Shown: positions 1 to 8,461 of the stretch, in pieces | Position numbering within the stretch: position 1 is the stretch's first letter | Layout: each line of letters opens with the position of its first letter | Origin: Pseudarthrobacter siccitolerans | GTDB taxonomy: Bacteria; Actinomycetota; Actinomycetes; Actinomycetales; Micrococcaceae | Assembly: GCF_001046895.1 (NCBI RefSeq) | Contig: NZ_CAQI01000059.1 | Location: forward strand, 62,001 to 126,000 | Direction: 5' to 3' | Length of the DNA stretch: 64,000 bases | Translations under genes and position numbers: made by a program | Notes under the pieces: generated by a model | Database searches by the model: none | Told to the model about the DNA's origin: nothing | The model's input: the letters and a program-made list of their open reading frames with translations, nothing else

Positions 1-1337
1 ATGAGCGGGCCGAGCACCAGGGTCAGCACCATGGGTGCCAGCGGGATGTCCAGGTGGCGAAGGGCGAGGCCGAGGAGGCCGAAACCGATCATCACGAAGA
101 CATCGAAGACGCTGAAGTTGATGGTGTAGGCGCCGATCACCATAAACAGCAGGATCAGAGCGGTGAGGATCGACTGTGGCACGCGGAGAATGGAGGTCCA
201 CAGGCCCACCAGCGGCACGTTCAGCAGCAGCAGGAGCAGGTTTCCGATGAACAGGCTGGCGATGATGGCCCAGGCGATCTCGGAGTGTTCCGTGAACAGG
301 GTGGGCCCCGGGGTGAGGCCCTGCTGGAGGAAGGCGCCCATCAGCACCGCGATGGTAGGTGAGGCCGGGATGCCCAGGGTGAACAGCGGGATCAGGGCCG
401 CGTTCGCGTGGGAATTATTGGCTGTTTCCGGGCCGGCGACACCTTCGATGGCACCCTTGCCCAGCTCGCTGCGGTGGCGGGAAAACTTCTTTTCCGCACC
501 GTAGGCCAGCAGTGAGGACACGGAACCGGTCATGCCCGGGATGAGCCCCAGGCCGAAGCCGATACCGGTGCCGCGGGCCATGGCCGGGGCGCTCCGGCGC
601 CATTCGTTGCCGGTGGGGAGCAGTGAGCGGAAGTTGGGTGCGTGCACCGCGGCCGGCTGGTCGCCTTTGCGGTAGGACAGGAGTTCGGAGAGCCCGAAGA
701 CGCCCACGATGACGGCGACGAAGCTGACACCGTCCAGGAGCCGGTCCATGCCGAACGTGAACCGGGGCGCACCGGCGACCGGGTCGATGCCGACCATGGC
801 GATGAGGAGGCCCAGGGCGCCGGAGATGACTGCTTTGACCATGGATTTCCCGGCGAGGGCGACGAGCAGGGAGATGCCCACCACCATCAGGGCAAAGAAT
901 TCAGGTGGTCCTACGAGCAGACCCAGCTCTCCCAGGGGCTTGGCGGCCGCCACCAGGCCGATGGTGGCTACGGTTCCGCCCACGAAGGAGCCGACGGCGG
1001 CGATGGTCAGGGCGGCTCCGGCCTTGCCGATCTTGGTCATGGCGTAGCCGTCGATGGTGGTGATGGCCGAGGCAGCTTCGCCGGGGGTGTTCAGCAGGAC
1101 GCTGGTGATGGTTCCCCCGTAAGCGGTGCCGTAGAAGATGGCGCAGAGCATGATGATCGCGCCGGTCGCGTCCAGGTTCATGGTGAGGGGAATGAGCAGC
1201 GCGACGCCGGCTACGGGGCCGATGCCGGGCAGCACGCCGATGACCGTGCCGAGCAGGCAGCCCAGGAAGGCAAAAAGCAGGTTTTGCCAGGTCATGGCGG
1301 CCGCGAAGCCGTTGAGGAGTTCGTTGAGGGTATCCAC
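1..1337 (-). CDS. tctA: TctA-family tripartite tricarboxylate transporter permease (partial, C-terminus off window)
   Basis: This is the large membrane subunit of a tripartite tricarboxylate (TTT) secondary transporter, which imports di/tricarboxylates or related organic acids with a TctB membrane partner and a TctC periplasmic-type binding protein. The reading frame starts at a GTG at 1337, two bases after the tctB stop, and stays open to the window edge (about 445 codons). The N-terminus reads VDTLNELLNGF, followed by the glycine-rich segment FLGCLLGTVIGVLPG; the visible end reads APMVLTLVLGPL. Both are typical of TctA. It is translationally coupled to tctB. No tctC is seen upstream of tctB; it could lie downstream outside the window. 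Substrate is not determinable from sequence. Confidence 0.9.
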   Translation of the reverse strand, partial: MDTLNELLNGFAAAMTWQNLLFAFLGCLLGTVIGVLPGIGPVAGVALLIPLTMNLDATGAIIMLCAIFYGTAYGGTITSVLLNTPGEAASAITTIDGYAMTKIGKAGAALTIAAVGSFVGGTVATIGLVAAAKPLGELGLLVGPPEFFALMVVGISLLVALAGKSMVKAVISGALGLLIAMVGIDPVAGAPRFTFGMDRLLDGVSFVAVIVGVFGLSELLSYRKGDQPAAVHAPNFRSLLPTGNEWRRSAPAMARGTGIGFGLGLIPGMTGSVSSLLAYGAEKKFSRHRSELGKGAIEGVAGPETANNSHANAALIPLFTLGIPASPTIAVLMGAFLQQGLTPGPTLFTEHSEIAWAIIASLFIGNLLLLLLNVPLVGLWTSILRVPQSILTALILLFMVIGAYTINFSVFDVFVMIGFGLLGLALRHLDIPLAPMVLTLVLGPL

Positions 1338-1339
1338 GT

Positions 1340-1843
1340 TCAGAGTCCGATCGTGTTCAGCAGGGGAAAGGCCGAGACGGGCAGGGACACGTTCAGTCCG
1401 TAGTTGAAGGCGTAGAACGCGCCGACGCTGCCGGCGAGGGCAGTGATCAGGGACGAGGGCCAGCCCCTGCGGCCGCGCAGCTTCAGGTGGTACATGAGGA
1501 AGAGGAACATGCCGAGCTGGAAGCCGAGCAGGTCCAGGACCACCGCGAGGACCACCAGGCTCAGGACGACGGCGATGACCAGTCCGCGATCGACGCCTTC
1601 TGCGGTCTGGCTGGGCCGGCGGAGTTCCTGGATCAGCCAGACAACAGCCATGGCCACCAGGACGGCGCCCATGGCGAAAGGAAACAGGCCGGGGCCCGGG
1701 CCCAGAGACGTCCAGAGGCCGAGATCGACCGAGGTGGCCAGGACGTAAGCGCCCACAGCCGCGAACGCGCCAATACCGGCCAACACAGACGGCGCCACCC
1801 GGGCAGGGCTCACGGGTTTGGCTGTGACTGACTCCGTTGTCAT
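1340..1843 (-). CDS. tctB: TctB-family tripartite tricarboxylate transporter small membrane subunit
   Basis: A 167-residue protein with four predicted hydrophobic segments and a short hydrophilic N-terminus, matching the size and layout of TctB, the small membrane subunit of TTT transporters. The segments include VLAGIGAFAAVGAYVLATS near residue 20 and a long VIAVVLSLVVLAVVLDLLGF stretch near residue 95. It is the first gene of a minus-strand operon with tctA and is divergent from the IclR regulator at 1977. The start ATG is preceded by AGAAGGAACCC, an adequate ribosome binding site. Family assignment rests mainly on size, topology and linkage to tctA. Confidence 0.85.
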   Translation of the reverse strand: MTTESVTAKPVSPARVAPSVLAGIGAFAAVGAYVLATSVDLGLWTSLGPGPGLFPFAMGAVLVAMAVVWLIQELRRPSQTAEGVDRGLVIAVVLSLVVLAVVLDLLGFQLGMFLFLMYHLKLRGRRGWPSSLITALAGSVGAFYAFNYGLNVSLPVSAFPLLNTIGL

Positions 1844-1865
1844 GGGTTCCTTCTCCGTGTATCCG

Positions 1866-1900
1866 TTTCATTCTGCGTTGGTGTATTTCACAGAATGAAA
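1866..1900. promoter_or_regulatory. Inverted repeat, candidate IclR operator in the tctB/iclR intergenic region
   Basis: Perfect 10-bp arms TTTCATTCTG (1866-1875) and CAGAATGAAA (1891-1900) lie just upstream of tctB. The right arm also forms a tighter palindrome TTTCA-5-TGAAA at 1886-1900. A third half-site AGAATGAAA (1966-1974) overlaps the iclR ribosome binding site. Binding by the adjacent IclR protein is inferred from position. Confidence 0.6.
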
Positions 1901-1976
1901 CTATATTGCGTACAGAGAAATAGTGACAGCAGACACAGTCGCTGTCAAGCGCAAGGAACTTACATAGAATGAAAGG

Positions 1977-2774
1977 ATGGCGATGACGACATCGACGGAA
2001 CCTACGGCTGAGGAAGGCCCCAAGGCCTCCAACATGCGCTCCCTCTCCCGTGCCATGGAGGTCTTCGCGGAACTGCAGCGCGCCGAGCGGCCGCAACGGC
2101 TCAGCGACCTGGCCAGGACCTGCGGCATGAGCCTGCCCACCACGTTGAGGATCCTGCGGGTGCTGCAGGACTTTGGAATGGTCAGCCAGACCGACAAGTC
2201 CTACAGGATTGGGCCCGCGGTCCTGCCTGCCGCCCGGAGCTTCCTCGAGAACGATCCGCTCGTAGTGGCAGCCCGGCCCATCCTTCAGCAGGTCGCATCA
2301 CAGACGGGACTGACGGCGTCGCTATATACGCGGCTGGGCTTCGAGCGCATCCTCGTGGCGCGCGTGGATGGCGAAGCGCCCCTGCGTTATGACCTTCCGC
2401 TGGGCAAGCGCCTGCCCCTCACGCTGGGTGCCGCCGGCAAGATCCTGCTCGCTTCAGCGAGCGACGACGAGCTTGAGCAGGTGGTGGCTGCCGCCGTTGC
2501 AGCGGGTCAGGATGCCGGGCTCACTGCCGCGGAGCTGCGCTCCAGGTTGCCTGAGCCCACGGCAGAGTATGCGTACTCCGCGGATGAGCGTGCCACGGGA
2601 GTTCTCTCAGTGGCCGTGGCCGTGCCGAACAGGATGGGGCGCCGCCCGAGCGAGTCCATTTCCCTCACCAGTCCCGTGGAGGCAGCCAGCGAAGCCACGC
2701 TAAAGGCAGGCGTCCCGGAACTCCGGCGTGCGGCAAGCAGGCTCTCCGAGCTGCTCGAGGGCTCCGTCTACTAA
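1977..2774 (+). CDS. IclR-family transcriptional regulator
   Basis: A 265-residue IclR-type regulator. The winged helix-turn-helix lies at about residues 20-75 (SRAMEVFAELQ, LSDLARTCGMSLPTTLRILRVLQDFGMV) and the C-terminal effector-binding domain at about 90-255 contains the family-typical LPLTLGAAGKILLA segment. It is divergent from tctBA, so it probably controls that transporter in response to its substrate or a catabolite. The ATG at 1977 sits behind GAATGAAAGG; a second in-frame ATG is at 1983. The start region overlaps a copy of the half-site repeated upstream of tctB, which suggests autoregulation. The effector is unknown. Confidence 0.92.
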   Translation: MAMTTSTEPTAEEGPKASNMRSLSRAMEVFAELQRAERPQRLSDLARTCGMSLPTTLRILRVLQDFGMVSQTDKSYRIGPAVLPAARSFLENDPLVVAARPILQQVASQTGLTASLYTRLGFERILVARVDGEAPLRYDLPLGKRLPLTLGAAGKILLASASDDELEQVVAAAVAAGQDAGLTAAELRSRLPEPTAEYAYSADERATGVLSVAVAVPNRMGRRPSESISLTSPVEAASEATLKAGVPELRRAASRLSELLEGSVY

Positions 2775-2843
2775 AGCACCACCCCTGACTGGCGCTGCCC
2801 CGGGACCGGGCCGGCACACGTCCGAGGCCTGCCTGCCGTCTGG

Positions 2844-4322
2844 CTAAAACGGCGGCGGCTCCGGCTGTTGGAGCGGATACAGGACTTTTCCGAGCTCCGC
2901 CGCTTCGGTGGGATATCGCCGGCCCAGCGGTGAGCGCCACTCAAGGTCCCCCGAAGGGGAAGAGTGTCTGTAGCTCCACGCGCCGATGGATTTCAGCGCG
3001 TGGTGCCTGCGGCAGAGCATTGCCAGGTTGCCGGGGTCGGTAGTCCCGCCGTCCTGCCACTCAATGGTGTGATCGGGTTCGCAGACGCTGGCCCGGCGGG
3101 TGCATCCCGGAAACCGGCAGGTCCCGTCGCGGCACTGCAGGTACTGGCGCAGCGCCTTGGGTGGACGATATGCCCGGCGACCCACGCCCAACGCCTGCCC
3201 GGTAGTGCCGTCCGTGAAGAGCAAGTACCAAGTAGGCGCCAGGGCCGCCAAGCGCCCGGCCGTTGCAGCATCAAGGGGGCCATAACCTTCGAGTTCAGCC
3301 GTTCCAGGCTCAGGTCCAGCGGGTGCAGCACTAGCAACGGAACCCGGGCTGCCGCCCATAACCTGCCCGACCGGAATAGTCACCACGATCTCAGGGCGGA
3401 ACACCCCGGATTCCACCCCGTCTGGGCCACCCAAGAGGCGGTAGGCCAGCGACTCGGCGCGAAACTCCGACAGCGTCGGCGGATCCGCCGCAGGGTCGGC
3501 TCCAGGTGCAGAGTCAGGTGCAGGGCCGGGTTCAGCAGCACTGCTGTGCCCCGGGATTTCCCTGAGCTCCGCGGCCCGCGCGCTGGCCAGCCGCGCATCA
3601 CGATCGAGTCCGCTATAGATTGCCATTCCGACCTCCGCGGTGAGGAACGCCGAGAGCGTGCACATTCCGTCCGGCTCGGCCCTGAACCACACGCCGCGCT
3701 CACGCTGGACCGCCTCCTTGCGGGCCGCGAGGCTTTCAGGGTGAAGCTGTTCACGCAACCGCCGCAGGCAGGCGCGCAATTCAGCGGGAGTGCGCCTGCG
3801 GCCGTGCCGGGTCCGCGTGCGCCGCAGCGCAATCGATGCAAACCTTTCAGCCTGCCCGTCAGGGAGGGAGCGGGCTTGTTCGACAATGATCCGGGCATGC
3901 GCGTCGGAAATTTCGCCGGCCTCCAAGGCTTCAAGGACCTCCCAAAAGGACGTGGTCAGCTCCGCCGCATCATTGAGCAAGCGCGCAGCCGTCCCTTCCG
4001 AGAGGGCACAGGCAGTGGACACTTCGGTGACAGCAAGCGCATGGGCCTCGTCCCCGCCAAACCGTACCGGCTGGCTCTCCTGCCGCACGGGAGCTTCTTC
4101 CGCAACAGCTTCCTCGACGCGGGCAAGCGCGCCCTGCTTTACGCCCATAGCCCAGGCGATCAGCCTGTCAGCCGACTGGACCACGCGGATCGCACCATCG
4201 GCGGTCAGGAAAGCGGGAGCCGGAAAGCTCAGCGTCCCGGCCAGGAGCGAATCCTCCCGGTCCGTGAACTCGACAGCCGGAACCCACGCCTCGTCGTCAA
4301 TGACGAACGGCTGAACATCCAT
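2844..4322 (-). CDS. DUF222 / HNH endonuclease-type protein (13E12 repeat family)
   Basis: A 492-residue protein with an N-terminal DUF222 helical domain and a C-terminal HNH nuclease motif at about residues 410-450 (CRFPGCTRRASVCEPDHTIE, then NLAMLCRRHHALK), with the conserved Cys, His and Asn positions present. A proline/alanine-rich stretch links the two parts. Such genes are multicopy in Actinobacteria (13E12 family in mycobacteria) and their function is not established; some are linked to mobile DNA. The start chosen is the ATG at 4322, preceded by GAAGGAGGTG, rather than an upstream alternative at 4373. It stands alone between convergent iclR and the flavin reductase group. Confidence 0.88.
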   Translation of the reverse strand: MDVQPFVIDDEAWVPAVEFTDREDSLLAGTLSFPAPAFLTADGAIRVVQSADRLIAWAMGVKQGALARVEEAVAEEAPVRQESQPVRFGGDEAHALAVTEVSTACALSEGTAARLLNDAAELTTSFWEVLEALEAGEISDAHARIIVEQARSLPDGQAERFASIALRRTRTRHGRRRTPAELRACLRRLREQLHPESLAARKEAVQRERGVWFRAEPDGMCTLSAFLTAEVGMAIYSGLDRDARLASARAAELREIPGHSSAAEPGPAPDSAPGADPAADPPTLSEFRAESLAYRLLGGPDGVESGVFRPEIVVTIPVGQVMGGSPGSVASAAPAGPEPGTAELEGYGPLDAATAGRLAALAPTWYLLFTDGTTGQALGVGRRAYRPPKALRQYLQCRDGTCRFPGCTRRASVCEPDHTIEWQDGGTTDPGNLAMLCRRHHALKSIGAWSYRHSSPSGDLEWRSPLGRRYPTEAAELGKVLYPLQQPEPPPF

Positions 4323-4446
4323 GCTGCACCTCCTTCGCGGAACCGTTGCCAGTCCCTCCTCTTCCGGACACATTCAGACTAGGAGTAGGGTCTGACAATT
4401 ACGCCGCCAGCCGATCCGCGCAGCATGCCGGGCAGCGAATCGATCC

Positions 4447-4602
4447 TCACCGCCGCCGTGAGGAGCCTGCTGCCTTGACCGGAATAATCTGGGCGTCCGG
4501 GCAGGACGCCTGGATCCTGCGGATCAGGGTGCTGATCATGCCACTCACGCTCCTGCCGGGCGGCGGACCCGGTCCCGCGAGCGGGATCGGCGCCGCCGTC
4601 AT
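4447..4602 (-). CDS. Small uncharacterised ORF coupled to the flavin reductase
   Basis: A 51-codon frame starts with an ATG overlapping the flavin reductase stop (ATGA, 4599-4602) and ends at 4447. It reads MTAAPIPLAGPGPPPGRSVS at the start and ends PVKAAGSSRRR. No family is recognised. The tight overlap is the main argument for translation; the low-complexity N-terminus argues against. It could be a decayed remnant of a longer partner gene. Confidence 0.3.
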   Translation of the reverse strand: MTAAPIPLAGPGPPPGRSVSGMISTLIRRIQASCPDAQIIPVKAAGSSRRR

Positions 4603-5117
4603 GCGACCTTCTCCAGCCGGTTGGCTCGTGACTCGACTCCTTCGAAGTAGTTGCCCTTGAAGAAGAGGAGCGGCTCGGCGCCCTCCCGCGCCCCCAGGGC
4701 GCGGACAGAACCCACCACGATGGTGTGGTCGCCGCCGTCGTACTCTTTATGCAGCTCGCAGTCCACCCAGGCGAGCGCCTGGTCCAGCACCGGGTTGCCC
4801 AGGGGTGACGTCGAGTAGTCCACGCCGGCGAACTTGTCCGTACCGGAACGGGCGAACTGGGCGGCCAGATGCTGGTGTTCGGCGGGCAGGATGTTCACGG
4901 TGAACCGGCCGGCGTTGCGCAGCTGGGGCCAGGTGCTGGAGCTGCGTGCCGGACTGAAGGTGACCAGGGCCGGGTCCAGCGAGAGGGAAGAGAAAGACTG
5001 GCACGTGAAGCCTGCGGGGCCGTTGTCCGTGGCCGCGGTGATGACGGTCAACCCGGAGACAAAGTGGCCCAGGACGTGGCGCAGGCGCTGCGGCGTGAGA
5101 TCAAAGTGTTCCTTCAT
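4599..5117 (-). CDS. Flavin reductase family protein (HpaC/FMN_red type)
   Basis: A 172-residue flavin reductase-like protein. The fold is recognisable from LRHVLGHFVSGLTVITA near residue 10, GFTCQSFSSLSLDPALVTFS near 40, and the NAGRFTVNIL and FAGVDYS segments. Members use NAD(P)H to reduce FMN or FAD and feed two-component monooxygenases. The start is the ATG at 5117 behind AAAGGAAAG; the longer frame to 5309 has no supporting site. No monooxygenase component is adjacent, so the partner is unknown. The 51-codon ORF at 4447-4602 overlaps its stop. Confidence 0.88.
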   Translation of the reverse strand: MKEHFDLTPQRLRHVLGHFVSGLTVITAATDNGPAGFTCQSFSSLSLDPALVTFSPARSSSTWPQLRNAGRFTVNILPAEHQHLAAQFARSGTDKFAGVDYSTSPLGNPVLDQALAWVDCELHKEYDGGDHTIVVGSVRALGAREGAEPLLFFKGNYFEGVESRANRLEKVA

Positions 5118-5254
5118 GTTCTTTCCTTTCAGACCGGTAATCCCAACCAACCACCCGCCAGCGTGCTGTTCAATCGCGCGCGAAACCCACTGACGCCGTA
5201 GGCAATGCGGGGTCACAGCCCGAAGCATGGAGTAACGAAAGGTACTGTGGGCCA

Positions 5255-5644
5255 ATGGAGATGCGCCTTGAGGTTGTGCAGGTACCCGTGTCCGATGTGG
5301 ACAGGGCAAAGTCCTTCTATACGGAGAAGCTCGGCTTCGTGCTCGACCACGATGTGGAGCACGTTCCCGGAATGAGGGTGGTCCAGCTGACGCCTCCGGG
5401 TTCGGCCGCGTCCATCGTCATCGGCACCGGGATGACAGCCATGCAGCCGGGCAGCCTGGAGGGGCTGCAGCTGGTGGTGCCGGACATGGGCGCCACGCGC
5501 GATGAACTCCTCCGCCGGGGCGCGGACATCAGCGATGTCGAGGACATGGGTGGCGTGCTGTTCGCCCACTTCGCCGATCCGGACGGCAACCGCTGGGTCC
5601 TCCAGGGCGCCACACCGCCGGCGGTCAGGGATGCGCACCTGTAA
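5255..5644 (+). CDS. VOC family (glyoxalase/bleomycin-resistance fold) protein
   Basis: A 129-residue vicinal-oxygen-chelate protein with two beta-alpha-beta-beta-beta modules: VVQVPVSDVDRAKSFYTEKL at residues 7-26 and LQLVVPDMGATRDELLRRGA in the second half, ending in the common FADPDGNRWVLQ motif. Members include dioxygenases, glyoxalase I and antibiotic-binding proteins; the exact role cannot be told. It is divergent from the flavin reductase and convergent with the SDR at 5674. The start ATG at 5255 is followed by an alternative ATG at 5261. Confidence 0.85.
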   Translation: MEMRLEVVQVPVSDVDRAKSFYTEKLGFVLDHDVEHVPGMRVVQLTPPGSAASIVIGTGMTAMQPGSLEGLQLVVPDMGATRDELLRRGADISDVEDMGGVLFAHFADPDGNRWVLQGATPPAVRDAHL

Positions 5645-5673
5645 AGGCTTAACGGACCGGGCTCGCCGGCCCT

Positions 5674-6507
5674 TCAGTTCCGCGGCAGCCCGATTGCCTG
5701 GCTGATCACAGCGTCGAACTGGCGGTCGCCAAGCAGGGCGCGCGCCGCAATCAGGGGTTTGGCGCCGAAGCCCATCGCATAGCGGGTCTTGGGCTTCTCG
5801 GCGGTCACGGCCTTCCCGATCGCGTCCGCCACCACCGACGGCGGCGAGTTCCGGTTCCCCGTTGATTCCGCCCTCAACGTCCGGGCGACAGCCTCCGCCT
5901 GCCCTGCATAAGGTCCGTGCCCGGAGGTAGCCTCAAGGTTGTCCGCAGCAATGCCGCCCCACTCGGTGGCGATGCTGCCGGGCTCAATCACCACCACATC
6001 GATGCCGAAGGGCTTGACCTCCAAACGGAGGCAGTCACTGAGCGCCTCAAGGGCGAACTTCGTCCCGTGATACCAGCCGCCCAACGGGGTATAGATCTTG
6101 CCGCCCATCGAGGTGACGTTCACGATGGTGCCCGAACCCTGCCCGCGCATGTGCGGCAGGACCAGCTGCGCCAGCCGGATCGCGCCGATGACGTTGACCT
6201 CGAACTGCCGGCGCCCCTCGTCGATGGGGACGTCCTCCAGCGCGCCGTACGAGCCGTAGCCGGCGTTGTTGACCAGGACGTCAATGCGGCCCGTATCGGC
6301 GATGATCTGCCCAATGCCCGCGCTCATCGATGCATCGTCGGTCACGTCCATGGCAAGCGGCCGTATGCCGTCGGCCGCCAGTCCCTGCAGCCGGTCCGTG
6401 CGCCGCGCCGCCCCGTACACGGTGTAGCCGAGGCCCTGCAGCTTCCGGACAGTGGTCTCTCCGATTCCTGAGGATGCTCCTGTAACAAGTGCCGTCTTGG
6501 TGGTCAT
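5674..6507 (-). CDS. Short-chain dehydrogenase/reductase (classical SDR)
   Basis: A 277-residue classical SDR. The NAD(P)-binding TGASSGIG lies at residues 9-16, NNAGY near residue 85, a catalytic serine in VNVTSMGGK near 135 and the YHGTK active-site pair near 147-151. An arginine pair after the second strand (AARRTDR) suggests NADPH preference. The post-active-site VVVIEPGSIATEW segment resembles fungal/bacterial SDRs acting on ketones or retinol-like substrates, but the substrate is not predictable. It ends convergently with the VOC gene and lies just downstream of the flavoprotein monooxygenase, with only four bases between them, so the two are likely co-transcribed. Confidence 0.92.
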   Translation of the reverse strand: MTTKTALVTGASSGIGETTVRKLQGLGYTVYGAARRTDRLQGLAADGIRPLAMDVTDDASMSAGIGQIIADTGRIDVLVNNAGYGSYGALEDVPIDEGRRQFEVNVIGAIRLAQLVLPHMRGQGSGTIVNVTSMGGKIYTPLGGWYHGTKFALEALSDCLRLEVKPFGIDVVVIEPGSIATEWGGIAADNLEATSGHGPYAGQAEAVARTLRAESTGNRNSPPSVVADAIGKAVTAEKPKTRYAMGFGAKPLIAARALLGDRQFDAVISQAIGLPRN

Positions 6508-6511
6508 GCCC

Positions 6512-8008
6512 CTAACCTAGGGCGGATCCGCCCCAGGTGGCCAGAGCCTCCGCAAGCCCCGCATCCGTTCCCTCGCCCACCCAGGCGACGTATCCGTCCG
6601 GCCGGACCAGGACGGCGGCAGGAGCGGGAACCTTCCCCAGCACCGGCAGCTCCCACGGCCCGCCGTACTGGGCATCCACCAGCTTCACCTTCTCCGGCCG
6701 CGGGAGGTTGTCGAAAAGGCCCGGCGCCCCAAAATTCAGCAGCAGCGGCCTCGCCTCGTGCAGCAGAGCATAGGCGGTCAGCGCGCCATCCGCAGTGGCA
6801 AGGTCGACGTCGGGCATCCGGCGTCCGAGCAGCGGGTGGCCCTCGCCAAGGTCGTAATGGACGTCCAGGCCGGACTGCATCCCGGCGAACCGCCTGCGTG
6901 GCTCCTCCATACCGAGCAACTCGGATATCACTTCGCCGGCTGCCTTGATCCTTGGATCCGGGCGCCGGAGGGCGCTCTGTGCCATGGTGTTGCGCAGCAC
7001 CCGGGCCGCCACGGGGTGGCGCTCCGCCTGGTAAGTGTCCAGGAGGGTCTCCGGGGCAGTCCCGTTGACCACCTGCCCCAGCTTCCAGCCCAGGTTCACC
7101 GCATCCTGCACTCCGATGTTCAGGCCCTGCCCGCCGTCCGGGGCATGGACGTGCGCTGCGTCGCCGGCCAGCAGGATCCGGCCCGCGCGGTACGCCGCAG
7201 CCTGCCGCGTCATGTCGGTGAAGCGGGAAATCCAAGTGGGGCTGTGGACCCCGTAATCGGTGCCGCAGACGGCAATCAGCGCCGCCTTGAGATCCGCCAG
7301 GGTGGGCTCGGCGGACGACCCCACGTGCTCCTCGGTCACCATCACCCCCACCGGCCCGCTCTCCGCGTAGACCACCTTGCCGTCCACGATCTCGTACTCC
7401 CGCCGGCCAAAGGAGTGGATCCCGAAACGATTCTGGTGCACACCGAATTCAGGATCGCCGGTCATCTCCACCTCCGCGATGAGCGCGCTGGTGGTGGGAT
7501 CCCAGCCGGGGAACCCTATTCCCGCCGCCTTGCGCACGAGGCTCCGGCCGCCGTCGCACCCCACTGCGTAGTCTCCCCGCAGGGTCCCGCCGTCCTTGAG
7601 GTAAAGGTTGACGCCGGCACCGTCCTGCGCGAGGCTTGTCACCTCTTGGCCGCGGTAGATCGGCACGGCCAGCTCGGCCACCCAGCCGGCCAGGATGCGT
7701 TCGATGTGGTTCTGCCACAGCCCCAGGCCGTAGGGATGGCGGGTGGGAAAGTCGCTGATGTCCAGGCGCGTCATCGCGAACCCTGCCACCTGGGCCACCT
7801 GCCCCTCAGCCAGGAACCGGCCCGCGATGCCGCGCTGGTCCAGGACTTCGATGGTTCGTGAATGCAGGCCGCCCGCCCGCGCACCTGCCAGGTCCTGGCT
7901 GGGGCGCCGCTCCACAATGGCTGCATCAACCCCCGCGAGCGCGAGCTCTCCTGCCAGCATCAACCCCGCGGGGCCGCCACCCACAATCAGTACCGCGTGC
8001 TCCTTCAT
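6512..8008 (-). CDS. FAD-dependent aromatic monooxygenase, rifampicin monooxygenase (Rox)-like
   Basis: A 498-residue class A flavoprotein monooxygenase. The Rossmann GGGPAGLMLAGEL is at residues 10-22, the VGCDGGRSLVRK DG motif near 155, the GDAAHVHAPDGGQGLNIGVQ FAD/ribityl motif near 285, and a thioredoxin-like C-terminal domain ends in LVRPDGYVAWVG. Layout and several segments (QDAVNLGWKL, TYQAERHPVA) match Rox, which hydroxylates and linearises rifampicin; many relatives hydroxylate phenols instead. The ATG at 8008 has CGGGAGC upstream; a frame to 8392 is less likely. A RAE-like inverted repeat lies 55 bases upstream, supporting a rifamycin link. It is co-transcribed with the SDR. Confidence 0.85.
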   Translation of the reverse strand: MKEHAVLIVGGGPAGLMLAGELALAGVDAAIVERRPSQDLAGARAGGLHSRTIEVLDQRGIAGRFLAEGQVAQVAGFAMTRLDISDFPTRHPYGLGLWQNHIERILAGWVAELAVPIYRGQEVTSLAQDGAGVNLYLKDGGTLRGDYAVGCDGGRSLVRKAAGIGFPGWDPTTSALIAEVEMTGDPEFGVHQNRFGIHSFGRREYEIVDGKVVYAESGPVGVMVTEEHVGSSAEPTLADLKAALIAVCGTDYGVHSPTWISRFTDMTRQAAAYRAGRILLAGDAAHVHAPDGGQGLNIGVQDAVNLGWKLGQVVNGTAPETLLDTYQAERHPVAARVLRNTMAQSALRRPDPRIKAAGEVISELLGMEEPRRRFAGMQSGLDVHYDLGEGHPLLGRRMPDVDLATADGALTAYALLHEARPLLLNFGAPGLFDNLPRPEKVKLVDAQYGGPWELPVLGKVPAPAAVLVRPDGYVAWVGEGTDAGLAEALATWGGSALG

Positions 8009-8062
8009 CGCACTTGCTCCCGTTCTCCCGGTTGAGGCCTCTGCGATTATCCGGCCCCTGTG

Positions 8063-8081
8063 GGCCCTTGCGGCAAGCCCC
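8063..8081. promoter_or_regulatory. RAE-like inverted repeat upstream of the Rox-like gene
   Basis: The core CTTGCGGCAAG (8067-8077) is flanked by GG and CCCC. From memory it agrees at about 16 of 19 positions, including the whole 11-bp core, with the rifamycin-associated element found upstream of rifamycin-inactivating genes in actinomycetes. On the minus strand TTGCCG (8071-8076) and GATAAT (8046-8051), 19 bases apart, form a plausible promoter overlapping the element. Confidence 0.55.
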
Positions 8082-8200
8082 ATCCGGGGCGATACATTGG
8101 AAATGGAAGGAGTGCGGGCAAGGTGCCAGGTCAGCACAGGTCCCAAACGCCGCGCCAGGGCAGGTTCACTCTGTGAGTCCCGGTGCCTAGACTTTTGGGC

Positions 8201-8461
8201 ATGAGCGAAAACCAGGAAACCATCGGCAGCCCCACACCCGAGCCGGACGCGGGCTTGAACCGGGACCCTGAGGACTGGGTCACAGGAGATGAGCCTATGA
8301 CCGCGGCGCAGCGCAGCTACCTCGATACGCTCGCGCGCGAGGCAGGGGAAGAACTGCCGGCTGATCTCAGCAAGGCGGAAGCGTCCAAGCACATTGACCG
8401 CCTGCAGCAGCGCAGCGGAAGAGTGTCAGGCAACGGTTCCGGCAACGCCGGAGAAGAGTAA
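8201..8461 (+). CDS. DUF3072 domain-containing protein
   Basis: An 86-residue soluble protein with an acidic, probably disordered N-terminus. It is followed by the DUF3072 core at about residues 30-78 (MTAAQRSYLDTLAREAGEEL and a helical KAEASKHIDRLQQRSGR). DUF3072 is a small helical domain of unknown function common in Actinobacteria, weakly resembling SAP-like helix pairs. The start ATG at 8201 is chosen because the residues upstream of it in the frame are not conserved in character. It ends at a strong hairpin shared with the convergent small gene at 8494. Confidence 0.85.
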   Translation: MSENQETIGSPTPEPDAGLNRDPEDWVTGDEPMTAAQRSYLDTLAREAGEELPADLSKAEASKHIDRLQQRSGRVSGNGSGNAGEE

